Shown: in pieces, positions 19,160 through 28,881 of the stretch
How positions within the stretch are numbered: position 1 is the stretch's first letter
Layout of the letters: each line of letters opens with the position of its first letter
Origin: Candidatus Saccharimonadota bacterium
GTDB lineage: Bacteria > Patescibacteriota > Saccharimonadia > Saccharimonadales > Saccharimonadaceae
Assembly (NCBI GenBank): GCA_010014665.1
Contig: RZYF01000005.1
Location: forward strand, 1 to 32,968
Direction of reading: 5' to 3'
DNA length: 32,968 bases
Made by a program: the position numbers and the translations under genes
Notes under the pieces: generated by a model
What the model was told of the DNA's origin: nothing
The model's database searches: none
What the model saw: only the letters and a program-made list of their open reading frames with translations

Positions 19160-21970
19160 CTACAGAACACTTTTCAAATATTGTCCGGTATAGCTTGTTT
19201 TGTTTTGAATAATTTCTTCTGGTTTACCGCTAGCGACTATCGTACCACCGCCGTCACCACCTTCTGGACCCATATCGATTATGTGGTCGGCACATTTTAT
19301 TACATCCAGATTGTGTTCGATAATAATCATACTGTTACCGGTATCAACGAGTGCCTGTAGCACGTAGAGCAATTTTTTTACATCGGCGGCGTGTAGACCT
19401 GTCGTCGGCTCATCTAGTATGTAAAGAGTTTTTCCAGTTGGACGTCGTGAGAGTTCGGTCGCAAGTTTGATACGCTGAGCTTCTCCACCGCTGAACGTAG
19501 TAGCTGGTTGACCAAGCATGATGTAACCTAACCCAACTTCAACGAGTGTGTCCATTTTGCGCTTAATAGATGGTTGATTTTCGAAAAACTCCGCCGCTTG
19601 CTCTACTGTCATTGCCAAAATATCTGAAATTGTTTTGCCTTTAAATTTGATTTCTAGCGCTTCACGGTTATAACGCTTACCATGACAGACTTCACATTGT
19701 ACATAGACATCCGGTAGAAAATGCATTTCAATTTTGATGACACCATCACCCTGACAATTTTCACACCGGCCACCTTTGACGTTAAAACTAAACCGTCCAG
19801 CTTTGTAGCCACGCAGTTCGGACTCTGGTGTGCTCGCAAACAACTCACGTATTGCAGTAAAAACACCCGTATAAGTTGCAGGATTAGATCGAGGCGTACG
19901 ACCGATTGGTGACTGATCAATCATAATTACTTTGTCGAGTTGTTTGATACCTTCAATCTTATCGTGCTTTCCAGCTACATCATGAGCACGATGTAGCTGA
20001 GCAGCTAGTTCTTTGGCTAAAATATCGTTTACAAGCGTCGACTTACCCGACCCACTAACTCCAGTCACTATAGTCATTAAGCCAAGCGGAAAAACAGCTT
20101 CGATATTTTTGAGATTATGTTCATTAGCACCTATGACCTTAAGTACTTGACCGTTTCCTTTACGTCGTTTTTTTGGAATTTCAATCTTGAGATTACCGTT
20201 TAGGTACTGACCAGTAATACTATTTGAATTTAGCGCAACTTCTTCGGGTGTACCGATAGCACAAACTTCACCACCATGCACCCCTGCGCCGGGGCCTATG
20301 TCCACTAGATAATCGGCAGATCGAATAGTATCTTCATCGTGCTCTACTACTAAAACTGTATTGCCAAGATCGCGTAAATGCCGTAGTGTAGCAATCAGTC
20401 GGCCGTTATCGCGCTGATGTAGGCCAATCGAGGGCTCGTCAAGTACGTACAAAACTCCCTGCAAACCAGAACCAATCTGCGTCGCTAGTCTGATACGCTG
20501 TGCTTCACCACCCGAAAGCGTGTTGGCAGCTCGCGACAGGCTAAGGTACCCTAACCCAACGTTATTCATAAAACCTAGCCGCGCCATAATCTCTTTAATA
20601 ATCTGCTCGGCAATTGCTGCATCTTTTTCACTTAGTCGTACGTCATTAACTAGCATCTCTAGTGCATCCTCGACACTCAGGTCGCACATGTCCATAATAC
20701 TCATATTTTGCACCGTAACTGCCAGTACCTCAGGTTTTAGTCGTCGGCCTTTACATGTATAGCATGGGCGTTCGCGCATAAATCTTTCGATATCACGGCG
20801 CATAAAATCACTATCCGTTTCTTTCCAACGGCGTTCTAGATTTGGAATAACTCCTTCATATGTAGAATCGTAATACCGATTACCGCTCAAACTCACTCGG
20901 AACTTTTGATCACCGGTTCCATAAAGAATTTTCTGCAGATCTACATCTGACAAATCACGAACTGGGACATGTAGCGAAAATCCATGAGCTTCACCTACCT
21001 CAGCTAGTTTTTTCATCCACCATGAGTCAGTATTCACTCGGTTATATGGACGAATAGCCCCTTCGGCAATAGTGAGACTAGAGTTAAATACTAAATCAGG
21101 ATCAACCTCGAGTCTTGAGCCCAAGCCAGTACAGACTGGGCAAGCCCCTTGCGGTGCATTAAAACTAAACAACCGAGGCTCGAGCTCGGGTATAACGATG
21201 TCTGGGTGATCTACGCAGGCGTAACGTTCAGAGTACATATGAGATTCCTCAGTTTCAGCGTCTAACACCATCATAGTACCAGCAGCTAACTCTAGAGCTT
21301 GTTCGACTGACTGAGTTAGCCGACCTAGCGATTCCAGGTTGTTCACCAGACGATCAACTACAATTTCTATAGTATGTTTATAGTTTTTATCGATATCTTC
21401 AGGCCATTCGTCTAGAGAATAGATTACACCATCAAGCCGGGCCCTTACGAAACCCATCCGACTATATTGCTCTGGAATATGTCGAAATTCGCCTTTTTTA
21501 TCACTAACAACTGGCGCTAATATCATCAGACGATGTTCGTCGTGTGATGCAATCTCGTCGACAATTGCCTGTGAAGTACGCCTTACTACCGGCTTACCAT
21601 CGATTGGGCAATGCGGTATACCAATCCGAGCAAAAAGCAATCGCAAATAGTCGTAGATTTCAGTCACAGTAGCTACTGTCGATCGTGGATTGCGGCTTGT
21701 TGATTTTTGATCAATTGAAATCGCTGGGCTTAAACCTTCTATGCTATCGACATCCGGCTTATCCATGATACCCAAAAATTGACGAGCATAGCTACTCAAG
21801 CTTTCAACATATCGCCTCTGCCCTTCGGCATAAATAGTATCAAAAGCTAGGCTGGATTTACCTGAACCAGACAAGCCAGTTATGACCACCAACTTATCGC
21901 GCGGTATCTCAACATTTATATTTTTGAGATTATTTGCCCGTGCACCTGTAACCCTAATTGAATTTGACAT
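19160..21970 (-). CDS. uvrA: Excinuclease ABC subunit A
   Basis: [36 protein letters not shown], Zn-finger CxxC motifs, duplicated ABC domains. Confidence 0.97.
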   Translation of the reverse strand: MSNSIRVTGARANNLKNINVEIPRDKLVVITGLSGSGKSSLAFDTIYAEGQRRYVESLSSYARQFLGIMDKPDVDSIEGLSPAISIDQKSTSRNPRSTVATVTEIYDYLRLLFARIGIPHCPIDGKPVVRRTSQAIVDEIASHDEHRLMILAPVVSDKKGEFRHIPEQYSRMGFVRARLDGVIYSLDEWPEDIDKNYKHTIEIVVDRLVNNLESLGRLTQSVEQALELAAGTMMVLDAETEESHMYSERYACVDHPDIVIPELEPRLFSFNAPQGACPVCTGLGSRLEVDPDLVFNSSLTIAEGAIRPYNRVNTDSWWMKKLAEVGEAHGFSLHVPVRDLSDVDLQKILYGTGDQKFRVSLSGNRYYDSTYEGVIPNLERRWKETDSDFMRRDIERFMRERPCYTCKGRRLKPEVLAVTVQNMSIMDMCDLSVEDALEMLVNDVRLSEKDAAIAEQIIKEIMARLGFMNNVGLGYLSLSRAANTLSGGEAQRIRLATQIGSGLQGVLYVLDEPSIGLHQRDNGRLIATLRHLRDLGNTVLVVEHDEDTIRSADYLVDIGPGAGVHGGEVCAIGTPEEVALNSNSITGQYLNGNLKIEIPKKRRKGNGQVLKVIGANEHNLKNIEAVFPLGLMTIVTGVSGSGKSTLVNDILAKELAAQLHRAHDVAGKHDKIEGIKQLDKVIMIDQSPIGRTPRSNPATYTGVFTAIRELFASTPESELRGYKAGRFSFNVKGGRCENCQGDGVIKIEMHFLPDVYVQCEVCHGKRYNREALEIKFKGKTISDILAMTVEQAAEFFENQPSIKRKMDTLVEVGLGYIMLGQPATTFSGGEAQRIKLATELSRRPTGKTLYILDEPTTGLHAADVKKLLYVLQALVDTGNSMIIIEHNLDVIKCADHIIDMGPEGGDGGGTIVASGKPEEIIQNKTSYTGQYLKSVL

Positions 21971-22003
21971 CCTAGCTATTATACGCTATTTTACGTTCAA
22001 ATT

Positions 22004-22729
22004 CTAAGCTTTGGGATGACGATAAATCCACTTGCGGGTTAATTTTTCAATCTCTTGGCGTTTAAAATAACCTATGACAGTCGCTAAAACAAACAAAGAC
22101 GACACTATAATTACAAGTGTATAGTTCGAATCTGCCAAACCAGCCCCGACAAAAGCCGCTACGAGATAACCCGGTAATCTACCAACAAACGATACAACCA
22201 TAAGAGTTTTTATTGGAAGCTTACTAAGACCAGCTAAATAACATATGATATCGTCTGGCAACACTGGAATCAAAAATATCAGGAAAAAAACCAACACGCC
22301 GGCTCTATGTGCCAAATAATCTAACTTTTTTAAAGTTTCTTCCTTAACTAAGCGTTCGACGAACGGTCGACCCAGACGACGCGACAACACCAGAACCGTA
22401 AGAGTACCTAACATCGCACCAATCATAGAATAAAGCGTGCCTAGCCATGGCCCAAACATCGTCCCAGCTAACACGCTTGCCACTGTACCTGGTATAGGAG
22501 CGAGAAGTAATTGCAAATACTGAATGATTATCAAAATCAGCGGCCCCCAAGGCCCTGCGTCTTTTACGAGATCCCGTAATTTCGAAGGATCAACAGCAAT
22601 TTCGCTTAAAAAATCCCAATATTGCACCACTGCAAACACTATTACTCCGATAAACAAAATTGTTCCGACAATCACCCACGGAGAAATACGCTGCTCTAGC
22701 TGCTCAGACTGTTGCTTTTCCACAACCAT
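22004..22729 (-). CDS. TVP38/TMEM64 family (VTT/SNARE-associated) membrane protein
   Basis: [53 protein letters not shown]. Confidence 0.88.
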   Translation of the reverse strand: MVVEKQQSEQLEQRISPWVIVGTILFIGVIVFAVVQYWDFLSEIAVDPSKLRDLVKDAGPWGPLILIIIQYLQLLLAPIPGTVASVLAGTMFGPWLGTLYSMIGAMLGTLTVLVLSRRLGRPFVERLVKEETLKKLDYLAHRAGVLVFFLIFLIPVLPDDIICYLAGLSKLPIKTLMVVSFVGRLPGYLVAAFVGAGLADSNYTLVIIVSSLFVLATVIGYFKRQEIEKLTRKWIYRHPKA

Positions 22730-22852
22730 AGTATACGTGTAATGTTACCTATCGCCAAAGCCCAACGACAAATTAGAGTCGAAAGTTAGTTACGGTTAGT
22801 TATTTATGTTATAGTTATTGACTTATATATTGTTTTGTGGTAATATAAGAAG

Positions 22853-23230
22853 ATGAAACGTGTTGCTATATTTAGTACTGCCTTTTTAGTATTAATTTTG
22901 CTGTTACTACCAAGTTTACTTGATAACCTATTTATATTTATCTTAGTTGGTAGACTACCATATAGCGAAGTATATCTGCCACTTGAGGCTATGTTTATGA
23001 TCTACATGGCTCTGATCGCTTTAGGTGTTATCTTAATCATGCATCTTGGCAATGAAGCTAAAGACCAACATATGACGATAGCGATCGGTACCAGCCCAAA
23101 TGATAGCAAAGGAAAAAAGCAAAAAAACCCCAACGCCAATCAGAAATCTAGTCCCGAAACGACAATGTCTCGCAAAACTAAAAGACCTAAATCCAAAAGT
23201 ACTCGTCGTCAATCCGTCGTCAAAGCCTAA
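22853..23230 (+). CDS. Hypothetical small membrane protein with two TM helices and a Lys/Ser-rich tail
   Basis: Two hydrophobic N-terminal helices, then a basic low-complexity tail. Promoter TTGACT-N17-TAATAT sits 6 nt before the ATG. Confidence 0.6.
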   Translation: MKRVAIFSTAFLVLILLLLPSLLDNLFIFILVGRLPYSEVYLPLEAMFMIYMALIALGVILIMHLGNEAKDQHMTIAIGTSPNDSKGKKQKNPNANQKSSPETTMSRKTKRPKSKSTRRQSVVKA

Positions 23231-23234
23231 GTGT

Positions 23235-24647
23235 CTAATCTTCACCAGACGGAGCTATACTCTCCGCCCAGAGTTGCAGTTCTTCGAGCACATAAGTATC
23301 TTTCGATGACTCCGCTAGCTTGGTTAGTGTCTGTAAATAGCCGGGTAATTCGGCAGATATTTTCATAGCTCGGTATTTTTCCCAAGCCAAATGTTCGTCT
23401 TCGCTCAAACTGTCAGAAAACCACCTAGCTTTATAGCGTAGCAACAATTCACTCATGCGTACGTCGATAAAATTCGGGTGAAAATCTGCCAAATCATTAG
23501 CCGATGCCTTCCGCACTGCGTCCATATAGATTTTATCTTTGTCGGGAATAAAGCTATCGTATAGTTGGTTCTCGACGTCGGTTGATTTGTCATAGGGCTC
23601 GCGCATCTCGTATGCCGTTCGTACCGCCTCGCCAAATGTTGGATTCTGTTGTAATGCTTGAAGGTTTTTTTGAATTAACTCCATCGAAATATGCAATCGT
23701 TCTTGTGAGATAGTATCAAGCACTCCTAGAGGAGCTACCGCTGGGCATTTGTTATACGTTAGTTCTTTGACTGGTAACGGCGTAAAACTATCCTGCATTC
23801 TAGTTCGTTTGTCAGCCAGCAGAATACTAGCTAGAGCTTGTGGTGAGGCGCTAGCGAATTGAGTAGGATCGAAGCGTAAATCATAGACAATTACTGAATT
23901 CGGACGTGTCCCCGGCGCTATCGGGTAAGCAACAGTCGTGAACTGATGTTCTGGGCCATAACGACCCGAAGAATATACAAACGGCTGTGGTGAATTGAGA
24001 TTAACAAGCTTGGCTACTTCGTTTTTGCCACGTAGACTAAACATATAATCAAAAAGTTTAGGCTGTTTTTGGTGCAATAACTGTGCCATGGCTATAAGTG
24101 CCTCGACGTCGCTCAGAGCATCGTGAGCTTTAGTATGTAGCAGATTATTAGCCTTAGCCACAAGTTCCAAGCGGTTAGTGGCCTTGCCGTTGTTGTCGAC
24201 TGGCCACTCGATGCCATCCGGCCGGAGGGCTCGCGTCAGACGTACCACGTCAAGCATATCCCAACGACCACGACCTTCGCTCCACGCCCATTCATACGGA
24301 TCATAAAAATTTCGCCACAGGGTATGCCGCACGAATTCGTCGTCAAACCGCACGTTGTTATAACCTACCGCGATTGTACTAGATGTAAAGATTTCTTGGA
24401 TCAATAACTTAGCAAATTCCGGCTCACTCATACCATCTGCTAAAGTTGCTTGTGGGGTTATACCGGTTACGGTGATAGCGAATGGTTCGGGCAATATGTC
24501 ATCGCTCAGCTTCACAAGTACATTTACTGGATCACCAATCGGTTTCAGATTAGCATCGGTCCGCTGGCCGGCAAACTGCATAATCCGTTGCGTTCGAGCA
24601 TTCAAGCCGCTAGTTTCAAGGTCATAGAAGAAAAAAGTATGCGCCAT
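23235..24647 (-). CDS. sbcB: Exodeoxyribonuclease I (DEDDh)
   Basis: FFFYDLETSGLNARTQRIMQFAGQRTD, VGYNNVRFDDEFVRHTLWRNFYDPYEWAW, KAHDALSDVEA. Confidence 0.92.
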   Translation of the reverse strand: MAHTFFFYDLETSGLNARTQRIMQFAGQRTDANLKPIGDPVNVLVKLSDDILPEPFAITVTGITPQATLADGMSEPEFAKLLIQEIFTSSTIAVGYNNVRFDDEFVRHTLWRNFYDPYEWAWSEGRGRWDMLDVVRLTRALRPDGIEWPVDNNGKATNRLELVAKANNLLHTKAHDALSDVEALIAMAQLLHQKQPKLFDYMFSLRGKNEVAKLVNLNSPQPFVYSSGRYGPEHQFTTVAYPIAPGTRPNSVIVYDLRFDPTQFASASPQALASILLADKRTRMQDSFTPLPVKELTYNKCPAVAPLGVLDTISQERLHISMELIQKNLQALQQNPTFGEAVRTAYEMREPYDKSTDVENQLYDSFIPDKDKIYMDAVRKASANDLADFHPNFIDVRMSELLLRYKARWFSDSLSEDEHLAWEKYRAMKISAELPGYLQTLTKLAESSKDTYVLEELQLWAESIAPSGED

Positions 24648-24661
24648 ATCTACCTACTATA

Positions 24662-25348
24662 ACAAAAAATCCCAGCCTGTGCTGGGCTGGGTTAAACACG
24701 TCGGATAGAAGCAATACCGTTGGGGCACATTAACACCATTGGTTAATGTGCCCCCTGCACAGACAGGACTCAGCTTAACGCCCGGTTAAGGCCGCTCCGC
24801 ATTGCGGACTCAGCTTATCCATATTCAGTTATTGAGTGTGGATTCAGAGCGATTTCTAGGGGCGTCACGAGACGAAGCGAGTGTCTACTTGTTCATACAC
24901 ATATAGGCTTTTAGGTGCCACGATGTGCCATGCCTGAAGTAGTGAGCAAGCTAACCCCATTTACAAAACAGCCGTTAACCTAGGCCAGAGGTGAACCACG
25001 GGCGTTACCCGCTGGATTCACCTTTCAATGCCGACGATGTAAATCACGGCTCTCCTTCCGCTTTGTCTGATCGGCGCATCGTGCGTCGGCATTGACGCGG
25101 GGCAATGGCGAGCCCCTAGTACGGGACCTTCATGCGATATGCATCACCTTTCATGATCAATGAAACGACAGGCACATCGGCCTCTCATGCCGTTTCTAGC
25201 AGGATCCTCCTGCAATAGGGCAACAGGTTTCTTTGTCGCATACAAACCACGATAGGTTATGAGCTGTATGCGACAAAGAACAGTGTTCTATCCGACATGT
25301 CAATGGTCTCTTTAGCGAGGAGTAAATAAAACTCAACATCACTAAGAT
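24662..25348 (-). ncRNA. Candidate large structured non-coding RNA (about 600-690 nt), class unknown
   Basis: Promoter TAGACA-N17-TATACT at 25355-25383. 11-bp closing helix 25286-25296/24700-24710. Perfect hairpins 25229-25244/25265-25280 (16 bp), 25027-25036/25084-25093 (10 bp), 24722-24734/24742-24754 (13 bp). Terminator CCCAGCCCAGCACAGGCTGGG-ATTTTTT. No long ORF. Confidence 0.82.
24664..24691 (-). terminator. Rho-independent terminator at the end of the large ncRNA
   Basis: Minus strand CCCAGCCCAGCACAGGCTGGGATTTTTTGTT, 15-20 nt upstream of the sbcB start. Confidence 0.8.
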
Positions 25349-25354
25349 ACTGTC

Positions 25355-25383
25355 AGTATATCACATTGTTGCATATTTGTCTA
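25355..25383 (-). promoter_or_regulatory. Sigma70-like promoter of the large ncRNA
   Basis: Minus strand TAGACA (25378-25383), 17-nt spacer, TATACT (25355-25360). Confidence 0.65.
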
Positions 25384-25481
25384 TACTTATAACGTAATTC
25401 CAACTATTATTAACAATTAATCTCATATCTATCCCTGTATATATTATATAAAATTCTTATATTCAAAAATACGCACGTGGT

Positions 25482-25494
25482 GTATAATGTATAC
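25482..25494 (+). promoter_or_regulatory. -10 box within a palindrome (GTATA-ATG-TATAC) upstream of the PaaX/Cas2-like gene
   Basis: TATAAT embedded in a 5-bp inverted repeat, 25 nt upstream of the ATG at 25520. Possible autoregulatory operator. Confidence 0.4.
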
Positions 25495-25519
25495 ATAACC
25501 AAATTGGGAGTATGAAATT

Positions 25520-26068
25520 ATGAAAACTAAACAAGCTGTCAATGTTGCCCTAGGAGTAATCGGTCGGAATGGTATGAGTGGAGTCGTGTGTGAGGCGACT
25601 TCTCTACCAACAGCATTAAAGGTTGCTGGGCTCGGTAACCTCACCCATGACACCCTAGACCGCGTTGCAGCCGAACTGCGCCGTCAAGGGCTATTAGAGA
25701 TATCAAAACGCGACAAAAAACACTTACTTTTACAACTCTCAGTCAAAGGTATCCATCGTTTGCAACGTTCTGAAATCGGTGCGGTTACTATACCAGAACC
25801 CACCTTATGGGACAAAAAATGGCGTATGGTTACCTATGACATCCCCGCTACATATAGCATAAAACGTCGCCTCTTTACTACTGAACTCCGTCGGTTGGGT
25901 TTCGCGATGGTACGTGAAAGCGTATGGTTTCACCCACACCCATGTTTCGATCAACTAGACGAGCTGGTCCGTTATTGCGGTATTGTACCCTATGTGACAT
26001 TCGCGGAAATATCTAGATTAGATAAAACTACTTTGGAAAAACTCAAGCGACATTACCCCGAAATATAG
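25520..26068 (+). CDS. PaaX-family/Cas2-like-domain protein with N-terminal winged-HTH
   Basis: LGNLTHDTLDRVAAELRRQGLLEISKRDKKHLLLQLSVKG wHTH; KWRMVTYDIPATYSIKRRLFTTELRRLGFAMVRESVWFHPHPC ferredoxin-like Cas2/PaaX motif. Confidence 0.78.
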   Translation: MKTKQAVNVALGVIGRNGMSGVVCEATSLPTALKVAGLGNLTHDTLDRVAAELRRQGLLEISKRDKKHLLLQLSVKGIHRLQRSEIGAVTIPEPTLWDKKWRMVTYDIPATYSIKRRLFTTELRRLGFAMVRESVWFHPHPCFDQLDELVRYCGIVPYVTFAEISRLDKTTLEKLKRHYPEI

Positions 26069-26103
26069 ATTGAAACACAAGTAGATTTTAGATTATAGAT
26101 TAT

Positions 26104-26163
26104 GGATTTTAGAAAAGAAAATACAGTATATACTACAGTATAGAACCCAAAATCCATTATCTA
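26104..26163. terminator. AT-rich inverted-repeat terminator between convergent genes
   Basis: GATTATGGATTTT ... AAAATCCATTATC near-perfect inverted repeat between the convergent PaaX-like and obgE genes. Confidence 0.5.
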
Positions 26164-26178
26164 CTTTGCGACCTACAT

Positions 26179-27462
26179 TTATTGTTCGGTCAGTGTAAAC
26201 GTCTTACCAGCAATTTCTATAGTACTACCACCCTTCGCGCCCTGACGTAACAACTCATGTGTCACCCCTAGTTTACGCATAATATCACGTAGTCGCGCGA
26301 GACCATGATAGCTTTCTGTATCTGTACGACGAGCGAACTTCTCAATCTTAGCGCCACTAACAACGAACTTATTGTCTCTTCGCTCTATTTCCCAACCGGA
26401 ATCTATACAACCCTGGTCTAGCGAAATTACCGGTAAAGTCTCGACCTCTTCTACGTCTTCGGCTGCTTCTTCCTGACGAGTGGATTCAACTTGTTTTAAG
26501 AGAGCTCGTAGTACTGGAAGTATGCCTAAATGTGCTTGAGCTGACAGAGCGAATACCTGAACGTCAGAATCTACTGCTGACTTCAGAGAATCAATTTGCA
26601 TCTGAAGTATTTCCGGGTCTAGACCCTCAATTTTTGTTAGAGCCACTATTTCCGGAAGATTAGCAATCGATTCACCGTATTGCTCGAGTTCTTTTCTAAT
26701 AGTTTTGTATGCAATAGATGGATCGTCTTGGTAAGCGTCTATCAGGTGCAATATAACCACTGTGCGCTCTATATGACGTAAAAATGCGTCGCCTAACCCT
26801 TTGCCTTCAGATGCTCCCTCAATCAATCCGGGTATATCAGCTATAAGTAGTCCCGTACCGTTGACATCGGCTACGCCAAGATTTGGTGTCAGAGTCGTAA
26901 ATGCGTAGTCGCCAATCTCTGGTCGAGCATTTGAAACTACACTCAAAAAAGTGGATTTACCAGCATTTGGCATACCGACAAGCCCGACATCCGCTAACAA
27001 TTTAAGCTCTAGATTCGCCTCAAACGCCTCGCCGTCTTCACCAAGCTCAGCTACACGGGGAGCTTGACGAGTCGAGCTCTTAAAATGAGCGTTACCAAAA
27101 CCGCCGTCACCACCACGGGCCACCACAACAGGCTCCCCGCCAGTCACTAGATCTGCCACTAGTACACCATCACGCATTACAACCGTACCAACCGGAACCT
27201 TAACCTGAATATCCTGACCGTTACGTCCATGTTTGTTCTGCTTGCCCCCGGTTTGACCGTCTTGAGCTTTAATCTCTTGTTTCATTCGAAAATCAACTAA
27301 AGTGTTCGTGTTGTCGTCGGCCACAAATACCACGTTGCCACCCTTGCCGCCATTACCACCATCGGGACCACCTTTGTCGATAAATTTTTCATGACGAAAA
27401 CTAACCGCGCCATCACCACCACGGCCAGCCACTACACGTACTATAGCTGTATCTGCAAACAT
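26179..27462 (-). CDS. obgE: GTPase ObgE/CgtA
   Basis: Glycine-rich Obg domain, VGMPNAGKSTFLSVVSNARPEIGDYAFTTLTPNLGV, C-terminal OCT domain. Confidence 0.97.
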   Translation of the reverse strand: MFADTAIVRVVAGRGGDGAVSFRHEKFIDKGGPDGGNGGKGGNVVFVADDNTNTLVDFRMKQEIKAQDGQTGGKQNKHGRNGQDIQVKVPVGTVVMRDGVLVADLVTGGEPVVVARGGDGGFGNAHFKSSTRQAPRVAELGEDGEAFEANLELKLLADVGLVGMPNAGKSTFLSVVSNARPEIGDYAFTTLTPNLGVADVNGTGLLIADIPGLIEGASEGKGLGDAFLRHIERTVVILHLIDAYQDDPSIAYKTIRKELEQYGESIANLPEIVALTKIEGLDPEILQMQIDSLKSAVDSDVQVFALSAQAHLGILPVLRALLKQVESTRQEEAAEDVEEVETLPVISLDQGCIDSGWEIERRDNKFVVSGAKIEKFARRTDTESYHGLARLRDIMRKLGVTHELLRQGAKGGSTIEIAGKTFTLTEQ

Positions 27463-27511
27463 ATAGGATAAGTATACAGTATTTTACGGATTAGAGGTGA
27501 GTAACTGTTTT

Positions 27512-28570
27512 CTAGTGTATAAAGTTGTAGCTAGCGGCCTGTCCAGCAGTCAATGTTCGGCCCGATACAACATTCCAACCAGCGTAGTTCATCTCGCTGA
27601 TACGAAAGCTACCATCTTCAAAGATTTGTTCGACTACAGCCACGTGACCATAACCGCCACCACTTTGCATAACAGCACCGACAGTTGGAGTATTGTCTAC
27701 TTGATAGCCAGCCGATCGGGCAGCGTAAGCCCATGTAGCTGCATGACCCCATAAACTACCGATCGGCATGCCTAATTCGGCACGTCGATTATATGCATAC
27801 CAAGTACAGTAGCCATAACTGTAACGGTTACCAGACTGCATAGTGTAGTTAGAATTGTATAGACTAGTCGAAGACACACTCGTGCCACTAACTGGTCGTG
27901 GGGCAACATATCCTGGGCGCTCATTTTCTGGCAAAACACCGCCTGGTATTATCAATCTGGCGTTAGGCGATAGGCCTGTCAACTCAAGATCATTCTGGCT
28001 AATTATCCTCGTAGGATCAGACTGATATTTTTGAGCTAAAGCTTCGAGAGTGTCACCGTCTTTAGTCGTATAAACAACACCGTCGACAGGAGGAATTATT
28101 AAATCTTTATCTGGCGTCAAAGCATCACTAGCCAAGTTGTTTGCCCAGCGAATTGTTTCAGCCGAAACACTATATTTGTCGGCTACAGCATTTACTGTAT
28201 CTCCAGCAATAGTTTTATAAGTTTCAAATCCCCGAGTAGCGGCAACTTCAAATACTTGTGGTTTAGTAACAGCCGATTCACTAGCAGTTTGTGCTAAATC
28301 GCTCTGAACACTCAATGTCATAAACTGAGAAAAAACTTCCGTAGACACGGTAAGATCTGCGTTCTCAGCAACTTTTGAAGCCAAATTTACGACTGATATC
28401 TGGTCCACTGATGGTTTAGCAATATCAGCAATCTGCTGGGTTTCAAATAAGTTAGCGTTAGTTGTTTTATTATCAGAAACATCAACCGGTGATTTATATC
28501 CGGAAGATGCAATAATTGCGACGATGAACAGTACTGAAGCGTAAATAGAGGTTCGACCTAGCCTATTCAA
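27512..28570 (-). CDS. LysM and CHAP domain protein, putative peptidoglycan hydrolase
   Basis: Two LysM repeats (YKTIAGDTVNAVADKYSVSAETIRWANN; YTTKDGDTLEALAQKYQSDPTRI) and a CHAP domain (YGYCTWYAYNRR...GHVAVVEQI). Confidence 0.9.
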   Translation of the reverse strand: MNRLGRTSIYASVLFIVAIIASSGYKSPVDVSDNKTTNANLFETQQIADIAKPSVDQISVVNLASKVAENADLTVSTEVFSQFMTLSVQSDLAQTASESAVTKPQVFEVAATRGFETYKTIAGDTVNAVADKYSVSAETIRWANNLASDALTPDKDLIIPPVDGVVYTTKDGDTLEALAQKYQSDPTRIISQNDLELTGLSPNARLIIPGGVLPENERPGYVAPRPVSGTSVSSTSLYNSNYTMQSGNRYSYGYCTWYAYNRRAELGMPIGSLWGHAATWAYAARSAGYQVDNTPTVGAVMQSGGGYGHVAVVEQIFEDGSFRISEMNYAGWNVVSGRTLTAGQAASYNFIH

Positions 28571-28846
28571 TAAGACTGTCGAGGCTCTCGTTCTAATTTC
28601 TTTTTTGGCCGTGAAGCCAGAAGGTAAACTACGAATGTCTTACTCCTTGGGTAACAAACTGTGTCTGAAACCAAGCGTTCGATAATCATCTTGCTTCCCG
28701 CAATTACTGGGGAAAAGAGAGCTGCCGACCATTGCTTGTTAGTTATTATCTAAAAAATGTGTAAAGCTCTCGTGCGATTTTCTCTAACGATCACCGTCAA
28801 TCAGTTGAACCGTATGTAAAACATTGGTTTCACTATTAACAGAGAT
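28571..28846 (-). promoter_or_regulatory. Long structured 5' UTR candidate of the LysM-CHAP gene
   Basis: About 275 nt between the predicted start site and the start codon, with stems GAGAGCT/AGCTCTC, TTCCC/GGGAA and CTTGG/CCAAG. Confidence 0.45.
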
Positions 28847-28852
28847 AGGTCT

Positions 28853-28881
28853 ATATTATCAAACATTGACATTTTAGTCAA
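28853..28881 (-). promoter_or_regulatory. Promoter of the LysM-CHAP gene with overlapping inverted repeat
   Basis: Minus strand TTGACT-N17-TAATAT. ATTGAC-N6-GTCAAT palindrome at 28865-28882 overlaps the -35 box. Confidence 0.6.

Noticed and set aside
24662-25348. Possible RNase P RNA, tmRNA, SRP RNA or group II intron
   Set aside because: By eye I see no GAGGAAAGUCC/ACAGAA core, no tRNA-like tmRNA ends, no SRP domain IV motif, and no group II domain V or RT ORF. A cmscan is needed to be certain.
25520-26068. CRISPR-Cas system implied by the Cas2-like domain
   Set aside because: No repeat-spacer array and no other cas gene in the window; the N-terminal wHTH fits the PaaX type better.
28571-28846. 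ydaO-type c-di-AMP riboswitch
   Set aside because: Position and downstream gene fit, but the conserved core sequences I expect are not visible; kept only as an unassigned structured leader.
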